Shown piece by piece: positions 27,773 through 39,586 of a stretch of 64,000 nt of DNA (the first letter of the stretch is position 1; each line of letters starts with the position of its first letter). The notes below the pieces were generated by a model. The model saw only the letters and a list, made by a program, of their open reading frames with translations, did not search any database and was not told where the DNA came from. Both the position numbers and the translations under genes were made by a program. The stretch lies in assembly GCF_002095465.1 (NCBI RefSeq), contig NZ_MLFP01000007.1, positions 148,251 to 212,250 on the forward strand, given 5' to 3'. The stretch is from Pantoea rodasii. Its GTDB lineage: Bacteria > Pseudomonadota > Gammaproteobacteria > Enterobacterales > Enterobacteriaceae.

Positions 27773-30433
27773 TCACACTTTATCGTTTGGATTGAGGGCC
27801 TCTGTCAACCGTTGTTGCAGCACATTGCGCATTTCTACATCAAGTGCGCGTCGCTCGCTGTCAGCCAGGATGAAAAGATCCTCAACCCGTTCGCCAATCG
27901 TACTGATGCGCGCGCCGTGCAGCGAAACGCCGAGGTCGGCAAACACTTCCCCGACACGTGCCAGTAAGCCAGGTTGATCCAGCGCCACCAATTCCAGATA
28001 ACTGCGACGGTCGGTATGCGTCGGCAGGAAATTCACTTCCGTATCAACACTGAAATGTTTCAGTCGCGCAGACTGGCGGCGTGTACGTGGCGGCACCCAT
28101 TCCGTTTGGGTGATGGCTTGTTCCAGCGCCTGCATGATCATCGGATGTCGATCGGCAGCCAGCGGACTGCCGTCCGGCTCCAGCACGATAAAGGTATCCA
28201 TCGCCATGCCATCGCGGCTGGTGAAGATTTGGGCGTCGTGCACGCTCAGATTGCGCCGATCGAGTTCCCCCGCGACGGCGGCGAACAGATGCGGGCGATC
28301 CGGGCTCCAGATGAAAATCTCGGTGCCGCCGCGTGTGGCCTGTGGGCTCACCAGCACCATCGGCTTAGTGAGATCGTGGTGAATCAAATGGCGCGCATGC
28401 CACGCCAGCTGATTGGGTGTGTGGCGCAGGAAATAGTCAGCGCGGCAGCGGCTCCAGATATGATGCAGACGCTCTTCGTCGAGGTTTTCCATCCGCAGCA
28501 GCGCCAGCGCCTGCAAGCGATGATGCCGTACCCGTTCACGCAGATCCGGGCTATTTTCCATGCCGCGCCGCAGCTGCTTCTCGGTGGCGAAGAACAGCTC
28601 ACGCAACAGGCTCTGCTTCCAGCTATTCCATAAGCTTTCGTTGGTGGCGCAGATGTCGGCAACGGTCAGTGACACCAGATAACGCAGGCGATTTTCATTT
28701 TGCATCACTTCGGCAAACTGCTGAATCACCGTCGGATCCTGAATATCGCGACGCTGGGCGGTGACGGACATCAGCAGATGATGGCGCACCAGCCAGGCGA
28801 CCAGCTGCATTTCCCGCGAGTTAAGCCCGTGCAGCTCAGCAAAATCAAGCGCATCCTGCGCGCCAAGAATCGAGTGATCGCCGCCGCGTCCTTTGGCGAT
28901 ATCGTGCAGCAAAGCGGCCATCAGTAGCAGCTCAGGTTGCGGTAAGCGCGGCCAGAGTTCGACGCATAAAGGATGCATCGGCCGCGTGGCTTCGTTAGCA
29001 AAACTCTCCAGCTTTTGCAGCACGCGAATAGTGTGCTCATCTACCGTGTAGGCGTGGAACAGGTCAAACTGCATCTGACCCACAATATTGCCCCACAGCG
29101 GCGTGTAGGCCCACAGCACGCTATGCCGATGCATCGGCACTAACGCACGCTTTACCGCGCCGGGATGACGCAGAATCGCCATAAAGGTTTCACGTGCTTC
29201 GGCAATCTGACACAGCGGCTGTTTCAAATGGCGGCGTGCATAGCGCAGATGGCGCAGCGTGGTGGAATAGATGCCTTTGATGTTTTCGTTACGCACCATC
29301 ACATAGAACATGCGCACAATGGCCTGAGGTTCGCGATCGAACAAGGTCGGATCGCGCAGGTCGATTAAATCGCCGCGTAGCTGGAAATCATCATCAATGC
29401 TGCGGGGTTTCTCCGTGGTGGAGAGCGCGAGAATCGCTTCATCAAACAGCTGCAGCAGCATTTGATTCAGCTCACCGATGCGGCGCGTGACGCGATAAAA
29501 ATCCTTCATCATGCGCTCAACCGGTTCGTTGCCTTCACCGAGGTAATTGAGTCGCTGTGCCACGGTGAGCTGGCGATCAAACAGTAAACGGTTATCGTAA
29601 CGGGTCAGCGTTAGATGAAGGGCGAAGCGGATGCGCCAGAGAAACTCCTGACATTCGTTGATTTCGTTGCGCTCGGCTTCGGTGATAAAACCAAAACCTA
29701 CCATTTCATCCATGGTGGTGGCGCCGAAGTGACGGCGCGCCACCCACTGTAAAGTGTGGATGTCACGCAGGCCGCCGGGGCTGCTTTTGATATCTGGCTC
29801 GAGATTGTAACTGGTGCCGTGGTAACGCAGATGGCGTTCCTGCTGCTCTTCAATTTTGGCGGCAAAGAAGTGTGCGGACGGCCAGAAACCATCGCTGAAA
29901 ATGTTCTTTTGCAGCTCAAGGAACAGCGCAACATCGCCGGTGAGCATGCGCGATTCAATCAGATTAGTGGCGACGGTGAGGTCAGATAAACCTTCCAACA
30001 GACACTCTTCCAGCGTGCGTACGCTGTGGCCCACTTCGAGCTTTAAGTCCCACATCAACGTCAGCAATTCGCTGGTGCGCTGTGCTGCGGCTTCATCTAA
30101 GGGCTGGCGACTGAGGATCAGGACATCGATGTCTGACAGCGGATGCAGCTCACCACGTCCGTAACCGCCCACGGCCACCAACGCAATCTCTTTCATTTTA
30201 TCGAAGCCGTAGAAGCGCCACAGGCGGCGTAACAGGCGATCGATAAACAGCGTGCGGGTATCAATCAGCGATTCAACATCGGTGCCCGCGTCAAAGGCAA
30301 TGCCGAGGTGCTGCTGGAATTGCTCAAGGTAGAGTCTCAGCTTGTCTCGCGTCAGGGCTTCATCGGGCCAGCTGGCGGGTGAATCGGTCAGGCCTTTGTG
30401 TACTGCTTCGGTCACGCTACCACTCATCGACAT
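27773..30433 (-). CDS. glnD: Bifunctional uridylyltransferase/uridylyl-removing enzyme GlnD
   Basis: GlnD senses glutamine and uridylylates or de-uridylylates PII proteins (GlnB, GlnK), controlling glutamine synthetase and Ntr gene expression. The 886-residue protein has an N-terminal nucleotidyltransferase domain ([23 protein letters not shown]), an HD domain for the removing activity ([17 protein letters not shown]), and two C-terminal ACT domains (starting near [18 protein letters not shown] and [18 protein letters not shown]). The ending [11 protein letters not shown] matches E. coli. The start ATG 30433 or 30427 cannot be separated. It follows map on the same strand, with a terminator between. 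Confidence 0.97.
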   Translation of the reverse strand: MSMSGSVTEAVHKGLTDSPASWPDEALTRDKLRLYLEQFQQHLGIAFDAGTDVESLIDTRTLFIDRLLRRLWRFYGFDKMKEIALVAVGGYGRGELHPLSDIDVLILSRQPLDEAAAQRTSELLTLMWDLKLEVGHSVRTLEECLLEGLSDLTVATNLIESRMLTGDVALFLELQKNIFSDGFWPSAHFFAAKIEEQQERHLRYHGTSYNLEPDIKSSPGGLRDIHTLQWVARRHFGATTMDEMVGFGFITEAERNEINECQEFLWRIRFALHLTLTRYDNRLLFDRQLTVAQRLNYLGEGNEPVERMMKDFYRVTRRIGELNQMLLQLFDEAILALSTTEKPRSIDDDFQLRGDLIDLRDPTLFDREPQAIVRMFYVMVRNENIKGIYSTTLRHLRYARRHLKQPLCQIAEARETFMAILRHPGAVKRALVPMHRHSVLWAYTPLWGNIVGQMQFDLFHAYTVDEHTIRVLQKLESFANEATRPMHPLCVELWPRLPQPELLLMAALLHDIAKGRGGDHSILGAQDALDFAELHGLNSREMQLVAWLVRHHLLMSVTAQRRDIQDPTVIQQFAEVMQNENRLRYLVSLTVADICATNESLWNSWKQSLLRELFFATEKQLRRGMENSPDLRERVRHHRLQALALLRMENLDEERLHHIWSRCRADYFLRHTPNQLAWHARHLIHHDLTKPMVLVSPQATRGGTEIFIWSPDRPHLFAAVAGELDRRNLSVHDAQIFTSRDGMAMDTFIVLEPDGSPLAADRHPMIMQALEQAITQTEWVPPRTRRQSARLKHFSVDTEVNFLPTHTDRRSYLELVALDQPGLLARVGEVFADLGVSLHGARISTIGERVEDLFILADSERRALDVEMRNVLQQRLTEALNPNDKV

Positions 30434-30448
30434 GCCTCGTAAGCGTCA

Positions 30449-30474
30449 TAAAAAAGGCCGGCATTAAGCCGGCC
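30449..30474 (-). terminator. Rho-independent terminator after map
   Basis: On the minus strand the stem GGCCGGC/GCCGGCC with a five-base loop is followed by six T (plus-strand A run at 30450-30455). It ends transcription of map before glnD. Confidence 0.9.
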
Positions 30475-30494
30475 TGGTACTGTCCTGGAGAACG

Positions 30495-31290
30495 TTACGC
30501 GTTGTTTTCGAGCACCGCAGCAATGGTGTCGTCTTCACGCAGCGTCAGAATCTCACAGCCGTTTTCTGTCACCACAATAGTATGCTCATACTGTGCGGAC
30601 AAGCTGCGATCTTTGGTTTTTACGGTCCAGCCATCTTTCATGGTGCGGATGCGATAATCACCGGCATTGACCATCGGCTCAACGGTAAAGGTCATGCCAG
30701 CCTGCAACACCACGCCACCGTCATCCGCATCATAGTGCAGCACCTGTGGCTCTTCATGGAAACCTTTGCCGATACCATGGCCACAGTATTCGCGCACCAC
30801 AGAGAAATCCTGCGCTTCAACATATTGCTGAATCGCACGGCCCAGTTCACGCAGGCGGATGCCCGGTTTCACCAGACGCAGCGCAATATAGAGGCTTTCC
30901 TGCGTCACGCGACACAGGCGCTCGCCTTGAATCGTCGGTTTGCCGACGATAAACATCTTCGAGGTGTCACCATGGTATTCATCTTTGATCACCGTGACGT
31001 CGACGTTGACCACGTCACCATCTTTCAATACGCGGTCATCGCTCGGAATACCGTGGCACACCACTTCGTTTACTGAGATGCAAACGGATTTCGGGAAGCC
31101 GTGATAGCCAAGGCAAGCTGAGATTGCCTGCTGCTTGTTGGTGATGTGATCGTGGCAGAGGCGGTCAAGTTCACCGGTGGTCACGCCAGGCACCACGTGC
31201 GGGGCGATCATTTCCAGCACTTCCGCAGCCAGACGGCCTGCCACGCGCATTTTTTTCGATTTCTTCAGGGGTTTTAATTGAAATGGCCAT
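30495..31290 (-). CDS. map: Methionine aminopeptidase type I, frameshifted near the start
   Basis: Map removes the initiator methionine from nascent proteins and is essential in enterobacteria. The intact frame from ATG 31250 (MRVAGRLAAEVLEM) already carries all metal ligands, in CHGIPSDD, VNVDVTVIKDEYHGDTSKMF, GHGIGKGFHEEPQ and TVEPMVNAG. But family members start 13 residues earlier, and that sequence (MAISIKTPEEIEK) is present from ATG 31290 in another frame. The two are separated by a run of seven A (plus-strand T 31250-31256) where six would restore the frame. With that correction the protein has exactly 264 residues, the E. coli length. This slip is an apparent insertion, unlike the others here. 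It is divergent from rpsB. Confidence 0.93.
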
Positions 31291-32323
<1,033 letters not shown>

Positions 32324-32373
32324 TAAGGTTCGCTCTTTCTAAGAGCCCTTAGACATCAGATGTTATCTGTTAA

Positions 32374-32396
32374 GGGGGCCGCACAGGCCCCTTTTA
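32374..32396 (+). terminator. Attenuating terminator between rpsB and tsf
   Basis: The stem GGGGCC/GGCCCC with a five-base loop is followed by TTTTATTTA. It lies about 50 bases after the rpsB stop. Partial read-through into tsf is expected from the E. coli operon. Confidence 0.8.
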
Positions 32397-32504
32397 TTTA
32401 TCTGAGTTTGTCACGCTTCCTTCGGGTAAGCGGGGCAGAGTAAATTTTCCGCAACAAGTTTCTGACAATGTGTAAGCACTCAGAGACGAATCGAGGATTT
32501 TTGA

Positions 32505-33356
32505 ATGGCTGAAATTACCGCTGCATTGGTAAAAGAACTGCGTGAGCGTACTGGCGCAGGCATGATGGATTGCAAAAAAGCGCTGACTGAAGCGAACGGC
32601 GACATCGAGCTGGCGATTGAGAACATGCGTAAATCTGGCGCGATCAAAGCCGCTAAGAAAGCAGGCAACGTTGCTGCTGATGGCGTGATCAAATCTAAAA
32701 TCGCTGACGGTTTTGCACTGATTCTGGAAGTTAACTGCCAGACCGACTTCGTTGCTAAAGATACTGGTTTCCAGGCTTTCGCTGACAAAGTTCTGGATGC
32801 AGCTGTTGCTGGTAAAGTGACTGATGTTGAAGCTCTGAAAGCGCAGTTCGAAGAAGAACGCGTAGCGCTGGTTGCTAAAATCGGTGAGAACATCAACATC
32901 CGTCGTGTTGCTATCCTGGAAGGCGCTCAGCTGAACAGCTATCAGCACGGTGCTCGTATCGGCGTTGTGGTTTCTACCACCGGTGCTGACGAAGAGCTGA
33001 GCAAGCAAGTTGCCATGCACATTGCTGCAAGCAAGCCAGAATTCGTTAAGCCAGAAGACGTGTCTGCTGACGTGGTTGAGAAAGAGTACCAGGTTCAGTT
33101 GGACATCGCCATGCAGTCTGGCAAGCCAAAAGAAATCGCAGAGAAAATGGTTGAAGGCCGCATGAAGAAATTCACCGGTGAAGTTTCTCTGACCGGTCAG
33201 GCTTTCGTCATCGACCCAAGCAAAACCGTTGGCCAGGCTCTGAAAGAGAAAGGCGCAGACGTGATCAACTTCATCCGCTTCGAAGTGGGTGAAGGCATTG
33301 AGAAAGTTGAAGCTGACTTCGCAGCAGAAGTTGCTGCAATGTCCAAACAGTCTTAA
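32505..33356 (+). CDS. tsf: Elongation factor Ts
   Basis: EF-Ts releases GDP from EF-Tu during elongation. The 283-residue protein starts [45 protein letters not shown], the conserved UBA-like N-terminal domain, and has TDFVAKD, the motif that contacts EF-Tu (Asp80 and Phe81 in E. coli). ATG 32505 is preceded by a GAGGA ribosome site. It is second in the rpsB-tsf operon, with a strong terminator after it. Confidence 0.99.
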   Translation: MAEITAALVKELRERTGAGMMDCKKALTEANGDIELAIENMRKSGAIKAAKKAGNVAADGVIKSKIADGFALILEVNCQTDFVAKDTGFQAFADKVLDAAVAGKVTDVEALKAQFEEERVALVAKIGENINIRRVAILEGAQLNSYQHGARIGVVVSTTGADEELSKQVAMHIAASKPEFVKPEDVSADVVEKEYQVQLDIAMQSGKPKEIAEKMVEGRMKKFTGEVSLTGQAFVIDPSKTVGQALKEKGADVINFIRFEVGEGIEKVEADFAAEVAAMSKQS

Positions 33357-33365
33357 TGCTCCGAA

Positions 33366-33393
33366 AGAACCGCCGGAAGGCGGTTCTTTTTTG
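33366..33393 (+). terminator. Rho-independent terminator after tsf
   Basis: The stem GAACCGCC/GGCGGTTC with a GGAA loop is followed by six T. It lies ten bases after the tsf stop. Confidence 0.95.
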
Positions 33394-33510
33394 TCTGCGT
33401 TTTGCGTGGACCACTTTTCAGTCTCATCCCAATAGCTTTTTTCGTTCGCTAAGCGGATGATCGATCAGATTTAACTTCTCATTCATCACATCTTCCAGGA
33501 AGAATTGACC

Positions 33511-34236
33511 ATGGCGACCAACGCAAAACCTGTATATCAACGTATCCTGCTAAAACTGAGTGGCGAAGCACTGCAAGGCGCCGAAGGTTTTGGTATTGAC
33601 GCGAGCGTGCTTGACCGTATGGCGCAAGAGGTGAAAGAGCTGGTTGAGCTGGGCATCCAGGTGGGTGTGGTTATTGGTGGCGGTAACCTGTTCCGTGGCG
33701 CAGGCCTGGCACAGGCAGGTATGAACCGTGTGGTCGGCGACCATATGGGTATGCTGGCAACCGTGATGAACGGCCTGGCAATGCGTGATGCGTTGCACCG
33801 TGCGTACGTCAACGCGCGTCTGATGTCCGCGATTCCGCTGAATGGCGTGTGTGATAACTACAGCTGGGCAGAAGCCATTAGCCTGCTGCGTAATAACCGC
33901 GTAGTGATCTTCGCCGCCGGTACCGGCAACCCGTTCTTTACCACCGATTCAGCAGCGTGCTTGCGCGGCATCGAAATCGAAGCCGATGTGGTGCTGAAAG
34001 CCACTAAAGTCGATGGCGTTTACTCGGATGATCCGGTGAAAAACCCGGATGCCACGCTGTACGAACAGCTGAGCTACGGCGAAGTGCTGGATAAAGAACT
34101 GAAAGTGATGGACTTGGCCGCCTTTACACTGGCGCGCGACCATCAGCTGCCTATTCGCGTCTTCAATATGAACAAGCCTGGCGCGCTGCGTCGTGTAGTG
34201 ATGGGTGAAAAAGAAGGCACCCTGATTACGCATTAA
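33511..34236 (+). CDS. pyrH: Uridylate kinase
   Basis: PyrH phosphorylates UMP to UDP, an essential step that feeds RNA, UDP-sugars and lipid A precursors; the bacterial enzyme is a hexamer activated by GTP and inhibited by UTP. The 241-residue protein shows amino acid kinase fold motifs [18 protein letters not shown] and [21 protein letters not shown]. The start ATG 33511 gives [18 protein letters not shown], as in E. coli; a TTG two codons upstream is less likely. It is followed by frr after 143 bases. Confidence 0.98.
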   Translation: MATNAKPVYQRILLKLSGEALQGAEGFGIDASVLDRMAQEVKELVELGIQVGVVIGGGNLFRGAGLAQAGMNRVVGDHMGMLATVMNGLAMRDALHRAYVNARLMSAIPLNGVCDNYSWAEAISLLRNNRVVIFAAGTGNPFFTTDSAACLRGIEIEADVVLKATKVDGVYSDDPVKNPDATLYEQLSYGEVLDKELKVMDLAAFTLARDHQLPIRVFNMNKPGALRRVVMGEKEGTLITH

Positions 34237-34379
34237 TACCCGACGCGAGATAAAATAAGGTATATTCTGTTGGCGCGATGCAGTGGCATCGCGCAGCTTT
34301 CAGGATGATCGATGTTTATCGATACCACTTCCGGGTTGCCCGGAAATGGCCAGGTCAAACCGAATCCAAGGGTTTTAAC

Positions 34380-34937
34380 GTGATTAACGACATTAAAAAA
34401 GATGCTGACACGCGCATGGAAAAATGTGTGGATGCATTCAAAAACCAAATCAGCAAAGTGCGCACCGGTCGTGCTTCTCCTTCACTGCTCGACGGCATCG
34501 TTGTTCCTTACTACGGTACACCTACGCCGCTGCGTCAGCTGGCCAGCGTCACGGTAGAAGACTCCCGTACACTGAAAATCAACGTGTTTGACCGCTCTCT
34601 GAGCCCGGCCGTTGAAAAAGCCATTATGGCGTCTGACCTGGGTCTGAACCCAAGCTCAGCCGGCACCGATATTCGTGTGCCACTGCCAGCGTTGACGGAA
34701 GAGCGTCGTAAAGATCTGATCAAAGTCGTGCGTGGCGAAGCGGAGCAGGGTCGTGTTTCTGTTCGTAACGTGCGCCGTGATGCTAACGACAAGATCAAAG
34801 CACTGCTGAAAGACAAAGAGATCAGCGAAGACGACGAACGTCGCTCGCAGGATGAGATCCAGAAAATGACCGATGTCTACATCAAAAATCTTGATGCAGC
34901 ATTGGCCGAAAAAGAAAAGGAACTGATGGATTTCTAA
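34380..34937 (+). CDS. frr: Ribosome recycling factor
   Basis: Frr splits post-termination ribosomes with EF-G. The protein has 185 residues, the normal length. It begins at GTG 34380 ([40 protein letters not shown]), which matches E. coli Frr; the frame is open from 34278 but that part has no family match. The helical bundle is continuous to [17 protein letters not shown]. An ERIC element follows, 16 bases after the stop. Confidence 0.97.
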   Translation: MINDIKKDADTRMEKCVDAFKNQISKVRTGRASPSLLDGIVVPYYGTPTPLRQLASVTVEDSRTLKINVFDRSLSPAVEKAIMASDLGLNPSSAGTDIRVPLPALTEERRKDLIKVVRGEAEQGRVSVRNVRRDANDKIKALLKDKEISEDDERRSQDEIQKMTDVYIKNLDAALAEKEKELMDF

Positions 34938-34952
34938 TGCCATCAGATTACC

Positions 34953-35079
34953 TATACCCAAAATATTTCAAGGTGCAGTAAGGCGGCAAGGGAATGAATC
35001 TCCAGGAGCTTACGAAGGTAAGTGACTGGGGTGAATGAGCGTAGCCAACGCACCTGCAAATTGAAGTATGACGGGTATA
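34953..35079. repeat. ERIC (IRU) element between frr and dxr
   Basis: A 127-base imperfect palindrome with ends TATACCC and GGGTATA. It carries the canonical ERIC core: CCAGGAGCTTACGAAGGTAA followed by GTGACTGGGGTGAATGAGCG. It is the same length as the copy at 27646-27772 but closer to the consensus. Confidence 0.95.
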
Positions 35080-35175
35080 AAACGCCGTTCAGAGACGTGG
35101 TACGACTCTGGCGGCGTTTTACGTTGTGCCTGGCGCAGTTGCAGGCACGATCCACGACGTCACAGGGATAGCATA

Positions 35176-36378
35176 ATGAAGCGATTAACACTGCTGGGTT
35201 CTACCGGCTCGATTGGTACCAGCACGCTGGCGGTCATTGCGGCCAATCCAGACCTGTATCAGGTCACTGCGCTGGTTGCGGGTCAGAACGTGGCGCTGAT
35301 GGCCGAACAGTGTCAGCAATTTTCCCCACGCTATGCGGCGATGTCAGATGAAGCCTCCGCACAAGCGCTGCGTGAGCGACTGAGAGCATTAAATCTTCAC
35401 ACCGAAGTGCTCTCCGGCGTTCAGGCGGCTTGCGAACTGGCTGCGCTGGATGAAGTGGATCAGGTGATGGCGGCCATCGTTGGCGCTTCTGGTCTGCAAC
35501 CCACGCTGGCTGCGATTCGTGCGGGTAAAACGGTATTACTCGCGAATAAAGAGTCACTTGTCACGTGCGGCCGCCTGTTTATGGAGGCGGTACGTCATCA
35601 TAAGGCCCAGCTGTTGCCGGTCGACAGCGAGCACAACGCCATTTTTCAGAGTTTACCCGCTTCCATACAGCATCAGTTGGGGTACGCTGATCTGCGAGAG
35701 AATGGCATTGAATCTATTCTCCTTACGGGATCGGGTGGTCCTTTTCGTGACACGCCATTAGCGGATTTGGCCGCAATGTCGCCAGATCAAGCGTGTGCAC
35801 ATCCGAACTGGTCAATGGGGCGTAAAATCTCCGTTGATTCGGCCACCATGATGAATAAAGGTCTTGAATACATTGAAGCCCGCTGGCTGTTTAACGCCAC
35901 TGACGCGCAAATGGAAGTCATCCTGCATCCGCAGTCGGTGATCCACTCCATGGTGCGTTACTGCGATGGCAGTGTGCTGGCGCAACTGGGCTCGCCCGAT
36001 ATGCGAACGCCCATCGCGCATAGCATGGCATGGCCAGCACGTATTTCGGCCGGCGTAACGCCTCTCGATTTCACACGCATGAAGTCATTGACGTTTGCTG
36101 AACCGGATTATGAGCGCTATCCCTGCCTGAAGCTGGCCATTGATGCTTGCTCGACAGGGCAGGCTGCCACCACCACTCTGAATGCGGCAAATGAAGTGGC
36201 CGTCGCAGCATTCCTGCAGCATCAGATTCGCTTTACCGACATCGCCGCCATCAACAGTGAGGTGCTGGCATCTCTGGTTTGCCAGGAGCCGGGCAGCATC
36301 GATGATGTGATGGAAATCGATCGGTTAGCGCGAATCTGTGCCACAGAATTGCTACCACGCTTTCGTTTAGCAGGTTGA
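35176..36378 (+). CDS. dxr: 1-deoxy-D-xylulose 5-phosphate reductoisomerase
   Basis: Dxr (IspC) makes 2-C-methyl-D-erythritol 4-phosphate, the first committed step of the MEP isoprenoid pathway; fosmidomycin is its known inhibitor. The 400-residue protein has the NADPH site GSTGSIG (7-13), the metal-site residues in [13 protein letters not shown], and the [26 protein letters not shown] block. ATG 35176 was chosen from family alignment; the open frame starts at 35068 inside the ERIC element. It is followed by uppS, which uses the downstream product of the pathway. Confidence 0.98.
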   Translation: MKRLTLLGSTGSIGTSTLAVIAANPDLYQVTALVAGQNVALMAEQCQQFSPRYAAMSDEASAQALRERLRALNLHTEVLSGVQAACELAALDEVDQVMAAIVGASGLQPTLAAIRAGKTVLLANKESLVTCGRLFMEAVRHHKAQLLPVDSEHNAIFQSLPASIQHQLGYADLRENGIESILLTGSGGPFRDTPLADLAAMSPDQACAHPNWSMGRKISVDSATMMNKGLEYIEARWLFNATDAQMEVILHPQSVIHSMVRYCDGSVLAQLGSPDMRTPIAHSMAWPARISAGVTPLDFTRMKSLTFAEPDYERYPCLKLAIDACSTGQAATTTLNAANEVAVAAFLQHQIRFTDIAAINSEVLASLVCQEPGSIDDVMEIDRLARICATELLPRFRLAG

Positions 36379-36391
36379 TACTTCCCGCTAT

Positions 36392-36420
36392 TTGTTCGCT
36401 CAGGGTGAAAATGGTATAGT
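36392..36420 (+). promoter_or_regulatory. Candidate sigma70 promoter upstream of uppS
   Basis: TTGTTC (36392-36397) and TATAGT (36415-36420) are spaced by 17 bases, with a TGG just before the -10. The transcript would start about 120 bases before uppS and could serve the long downstream cluster. Confidence 0.6.
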
Positions 36421-36544
36421 CGCTCGCTCGCGTTTTACGGCACGACATTGATTCGATGTCATCCGGCAGCGTTGCCGGGGTTTGCTGCAGGCGCAATGTA
36501 TTCAGAAACCACAGCATTTCTGATGAAAGGAATTATTACGCGTT

Positions 36545-37297
36545 ATGTCGTCCAACAATCACAACACAATCGATGACGAGTCGTACTGCACGCCACGTCA
36601 CGTGGCCATCATTATGGATGGTAATGGTCGCTGGGCAAAAAATCAGGGCAAACTGCGTATTTCAGGCCACAAAGCCGGGGTAAAATCAGTACGCCGGGCC
36701 GTCAGCTTTGCGGTCAGCCATAAACTGGAAGCGCTCACGCTCTATGCGTTCAGCAGTGAAAACTGGAGCCGACCAGTACAGGAAGTGACGGCCTTAATGG
36801 AATTGTTTGTTTGGGCGCTCGACAGCGAAGTCAAAAGCCTGCACAAACACAACGTACGTCTGTGCGTGATTGGCGATATTAGCCGTTTCAATAATCGTAT
36901 ACAGGAACGCATTCGCCGCGCCGAGGAACTGACTCAGCAAAATAATGGACTAACCCTCAACATTGCTGCCAACTACGGCGGCCGTTGGGATATTATCCAG
37001 GGTGCCAGAAAACTGGCCGAACAGGTTCAGGAAGGTTTGTTACGTCCTGACCAGATAACCGAAGAAAGCCTGGCTCCGTATCTGTGTATGCAGGAGCTGG
37101 CGCCGGTGGATTTAGTGATAAGGACCGGGGGAGAGCATCGGATTAGCAACTTCCTGCTGTGGCAGATTGCCTATGCTGAGTTTTGGTTTACCGATGTTCT
37201 TTGGCCTGATTTTGATGAACACGTTTTTGAAGGTGCACTGAATGCATTCTCTTCGCGGGAGCGACGCTTTGGCGGCGCGGCACCAGGCGGCGCCTGA
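36545..37297 (+). CDS. uppS: Undecaprenyl diphosphate synthase
   Basis: UppS (IspU) extends farnesyl diphosphate with eight cis isoprene units to make undecaprenyl diphosphate, the lipid carrier for peptidoglycan and O-antigen. The 250-residue protein has the catalytic Asp25 in HVAIIMDGNGRWAK and the substrate-binding RTGGEHRISNFLLWQIAYAEF. It ends in GGAAPGGA. The next gene, cdsA, begins 18 bases downstream, so they are co-transcribed. Confidence 0.98.
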   Translation: MSSNNHNTIDDESYCTPRHVAIIMDGNGRWAKNQGKLRISGHKAGVKSVRRAVSFAVSHKLEALTLYAFSSENWSRPVQEVTALMELFVWALDSEVKSLHKHNVRLCVIGDISRFNNRIQERIRRAEELTQQNNGLTLNIAANYGGRWDIIQGARKLAEQVQEGLLRPDQITEESLAPYLCMQELAPVDLVIRTGGEHRISNFLLWQIAYAEFWFTDVLWPDFDEHVFEGALNAFSSRERRFGGAAPGGA

Positions 37298-37315
37298 GCA
37301 ATCTGGGGGTAACCT

Positions 37316-38173
37316 TTGCTGAAGTCTCGTCTGATCACCGCGCTCATTTTGATTCCGCTGGTGATCGCTGCTCTGTTTTGGTTACCGCTGTCCGGATTTG
37401 CGATTACCACCATCATCATCTGTATGCTTGCCGCCTGGGAATGGGGGCAGCTGGCGGGTATGAAAACACGTCAGCAGCGTATCTGGCTCGCCGTGCTGTG
37501 CGGCCTATTGCTGTCGGCGATGCTTTTCACCCTGCAACCCTATCAACGCAATCTGCACCAGTTCCAGATGGAAAGCTCGCTTTGGGCGGCGCTGGGTTGG
37601 TGGATTGTCGCACTGTTTCTCGTGCTGTTTTATCCCGCCTCTGCGGCGTTGTGGCGCACTTCGCGCCCACTGCGCTTGCTGTTTGGAATCCTCACCGTGA
37701 TCCCGTTCTTCTGGGGCATGATGGCGCTGCGTCAGTATCACTACGACACCGATCATTTTGCGGGCGCGTGGTGGCTACTGTTCGTGATGCTGCTGGTGTG
37801 GGGCGCGGATTCAGGCGCGTATATGTTTGGACGTCTGTTCGGCAAACATAAACTGGCGCCAAAAGTGTCACCGGGTAAAACCTGGGAGGGCTTCTTTGGT
37901 GGCCTGCTGTCATCGGCGATTATCGCCTGGCTGTTTGCCTTGCTGGCTCCGCTTTCCGTCGCGCCGGGCACGCTGGTGATTTGTGCGGTCATCGCAACGC
38001 TGGCTTCAGTGTTGGGTGACCTGACCGAAAGCATGTTCAAACGTGAAGCGGGCATCAAAGACAGCGGTAACTTGATTCCGGGTCACGGTGGTATCCTCGA
38101 TCGTATCGATAGCCTGACAGCCGCAGTGCCGGTATTTGCCTGCCTGCTGCTGCTGGTGTTCCGCACCCTCTGA
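37316..38173 (+). CDS. cdsA: Phosphatidate cytidylyltransferase
   Basis: CdsA makes CDP-diacylglycerol, the precursor of all membrane phospholipids. The 285-residue protein is an integral membrane protein with about eight helices and the C-terminal signature SMFKREAGIKDSGNLIPGHG followed by GILDRID. It begins at a TTG codon (37316), the same start codon type used in E. coli, giving MLKSRLITALILIPLVIAALF, with GGGGGT upstream. rseP follows 12 bases after the stop. Confidence 0.98.
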   Translation: MLKSRLITALILIPLVIAALFWLPLSGFAITTIIICMLAAWEWGQLAGMKTRQQRIWLAVLCGLLLSAMLFTLQPYQRNLHQFQMESSLWAALGWWIVALFLVLFYPASAALWRTSRPLRLLFGILTVIPFFWGMMALRQYHYDTDHFAGAWWLLFVMLLVWGADSGAYMFGRLFGKHKLAPKVSPGKTWEGFFGGLLSSAIIAWLFALLAPLSVAPGTLVICAVIATLASVLGDLTESMFKREAGIKDSGNLIPGHGGILDRIDSLTAAVPVFACLLLLVFRTL

Positions 38174-38185
38174 GGATTAGCGACA

Positions 38186-39535
38186 ATGTTGAGCATACTC
38201 TGGAGTTTTGTCGCCTTTATCGTGGCGCTTGGCGTGTTAATTACCGTGCACGAGTTCGGCCACTTTTGGGTGGCCCGCCGCTGTGGTGTCAAAGTCGAAC
38301 GTTTCTCGATTGGCTTTGGCAAAGCGTTGTGGCGTCGCAGCGATCGTCAGGGGACTGAATACGTTATCGCCCTGATTCCGCTGGGTGGCTACGTCAAAAT
38401 GCTCGATGAGCGTGTAGAGAGCGTCCCCGCCGAACTGCGCCATCAAGCCTTCAACAATAAAACCGTGCTGCAACGTGCATCCATCATTGCCGCCGGTCCC
38501 ATCGCAAACTTCATCTTTGCCGTTTTCGCCTATTGGGTGGTGTTCATCCATGGTGTGCCGGGTGTACGTCCGGTGGTTGGTGATATTCTGAGCGGTTCGG
38601 TCGCTGCAGAAGCGCAAATTAGCGCCGGTATGGAACTTAAAGCGGTAGATGGTATCGAAACGCCTGATTGGGATGCTGTGCGCATGGCGCTGATCGGTAA
38701 AATCGGCGACAACAATGCCACGCTTACCGTCTCGCAATTTGGTGAAGAGGCTACGCAGCAAAAGCAGTTAGATTTGCGCGAATGGCAATTTGAACCGGAT
38801 AAGCAGGACCCGGTGGTGGCGTTAGGTATTCGCCCACGTGGGCCGCAGATCGAAACGACCTTAGCTGAAGTTCAGGCAAACTCACCGGCCAGCGCTGCCG
38901 GTTTGCAAGCAGGCGATAGGATCGTTAAAGTCGATGGTCAGCCGTTAACACAATGGCAGGCATTTGCGGCGCAGGTACGCGATAATCCGCGCAAAAACAT
39001 GGCGCTGGATGTAGAACGTAACGGCGAACCTGTGGCGTTGACGTTAACGCCGGAAGCGAAACCGGGCAATGAAGCGGAAGGATTTGCGGGAGTGATTCCG
39101 CGCGTGATTCCGCTGCCGGATGAGTACAAAACGGTAAGGCAGTATGGGCCCTTTGCCGCCATCGGTGAAGCCAGTGTCAAAACCTGGCAACTGATGAAGT
39201 TAACGGTCTCGATGCTGGGCAAGTTGATAACCGGGGAAGTGAAGCTGAATAACCTGAGCGGGCCAATTTCGATTGCGCAAGGTGCCGGGTTATCAGCGGA
39301 ATATGGGGTGATTTACTATCTGATGTTCCTGGCGCTGATCAGCGTCAACTTAGGGATCATCAACCTGTTCCCTCTGCCGGTATTAGATGGTGGACATCTG
39401 CTCTTTCTGGCGATCGAAAAGATCAAAGGTGGACCGGTGTCCGAGCGAGTTCAGGACTTCAGTTATCGCATTGGCTCAATTTTGCTGGTGTTATTAATGG
39501 GGCTTGCACTTTTCAATGATTTCTCACGTCTGTAA
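38186..39535 (+). CDS. rseP: Site-2 intramembrane protease RseP
   Basis: RseP cuts the anti-sigma factor RseA in the membrane, after DegS, to release sigmaE; it also clears leftover signal peptides. The 449-residue protein has the zinc motif HEFGH (22-26) in the first membrane helix, two PDZ domains in tandem in the periplasm (about 115-310), and the third zinc ligand in [12 protein letters not shown] (about 398-409) in a later helix. ATG 38186 follows GAGGA. With degP and bamA-skp in the same window, much of the sigmaE circuit is represented. Confidence 0.98.
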   Translation: MLSILWSFVAFIVALGVLITVHEFGHFWVARRCGVKVERFSIGFGKALWRRSDRQGTEYVIALIPLGGYVKMLDERVESVPAELRHQAFNNKTVLQRASIIAAGPIANFIFAVFAYWVVFIHGVPGVRPVVGDILSGSVAAEAQISAGMELKAVDGIETPDWDAVRMALIGKIGDNNATLTVSQFGEEATQQKQLDLREWQFEPDKQDPVVALGIRPRGPQIETTLAEVQANSPASAAGLQAGDRIVKVDGQPLTQWQAFAAQVRDNPRKNMALDVERNGEPVALTLTPEAKPGNEAEGFAGVIPRVIPLPDEYKTVRQYGPFAAIGEASVKTWQLMKLTVSMLGKLITGEVKLNNLSGPISIAQGAGLSAEYGVIYYLMFLALISVNLGIINLFPLPVLDGGHLLFLAIEKIKGGPVSERVQDFSYRIGSILLVLLMGLALFNDFSRL

Positions 39536-39586
39536 TAGCTGGAATGCAGACAGGCGTGGGATGTGTTAGGAAAACGCATAACAACG

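Noticed and set aside
27974..28633. 219-codon plus-strand open frame within glnD
   Set aside because: Antisense to the fully conserved GlnD C-terminal half; composition typical of a shadow frame.
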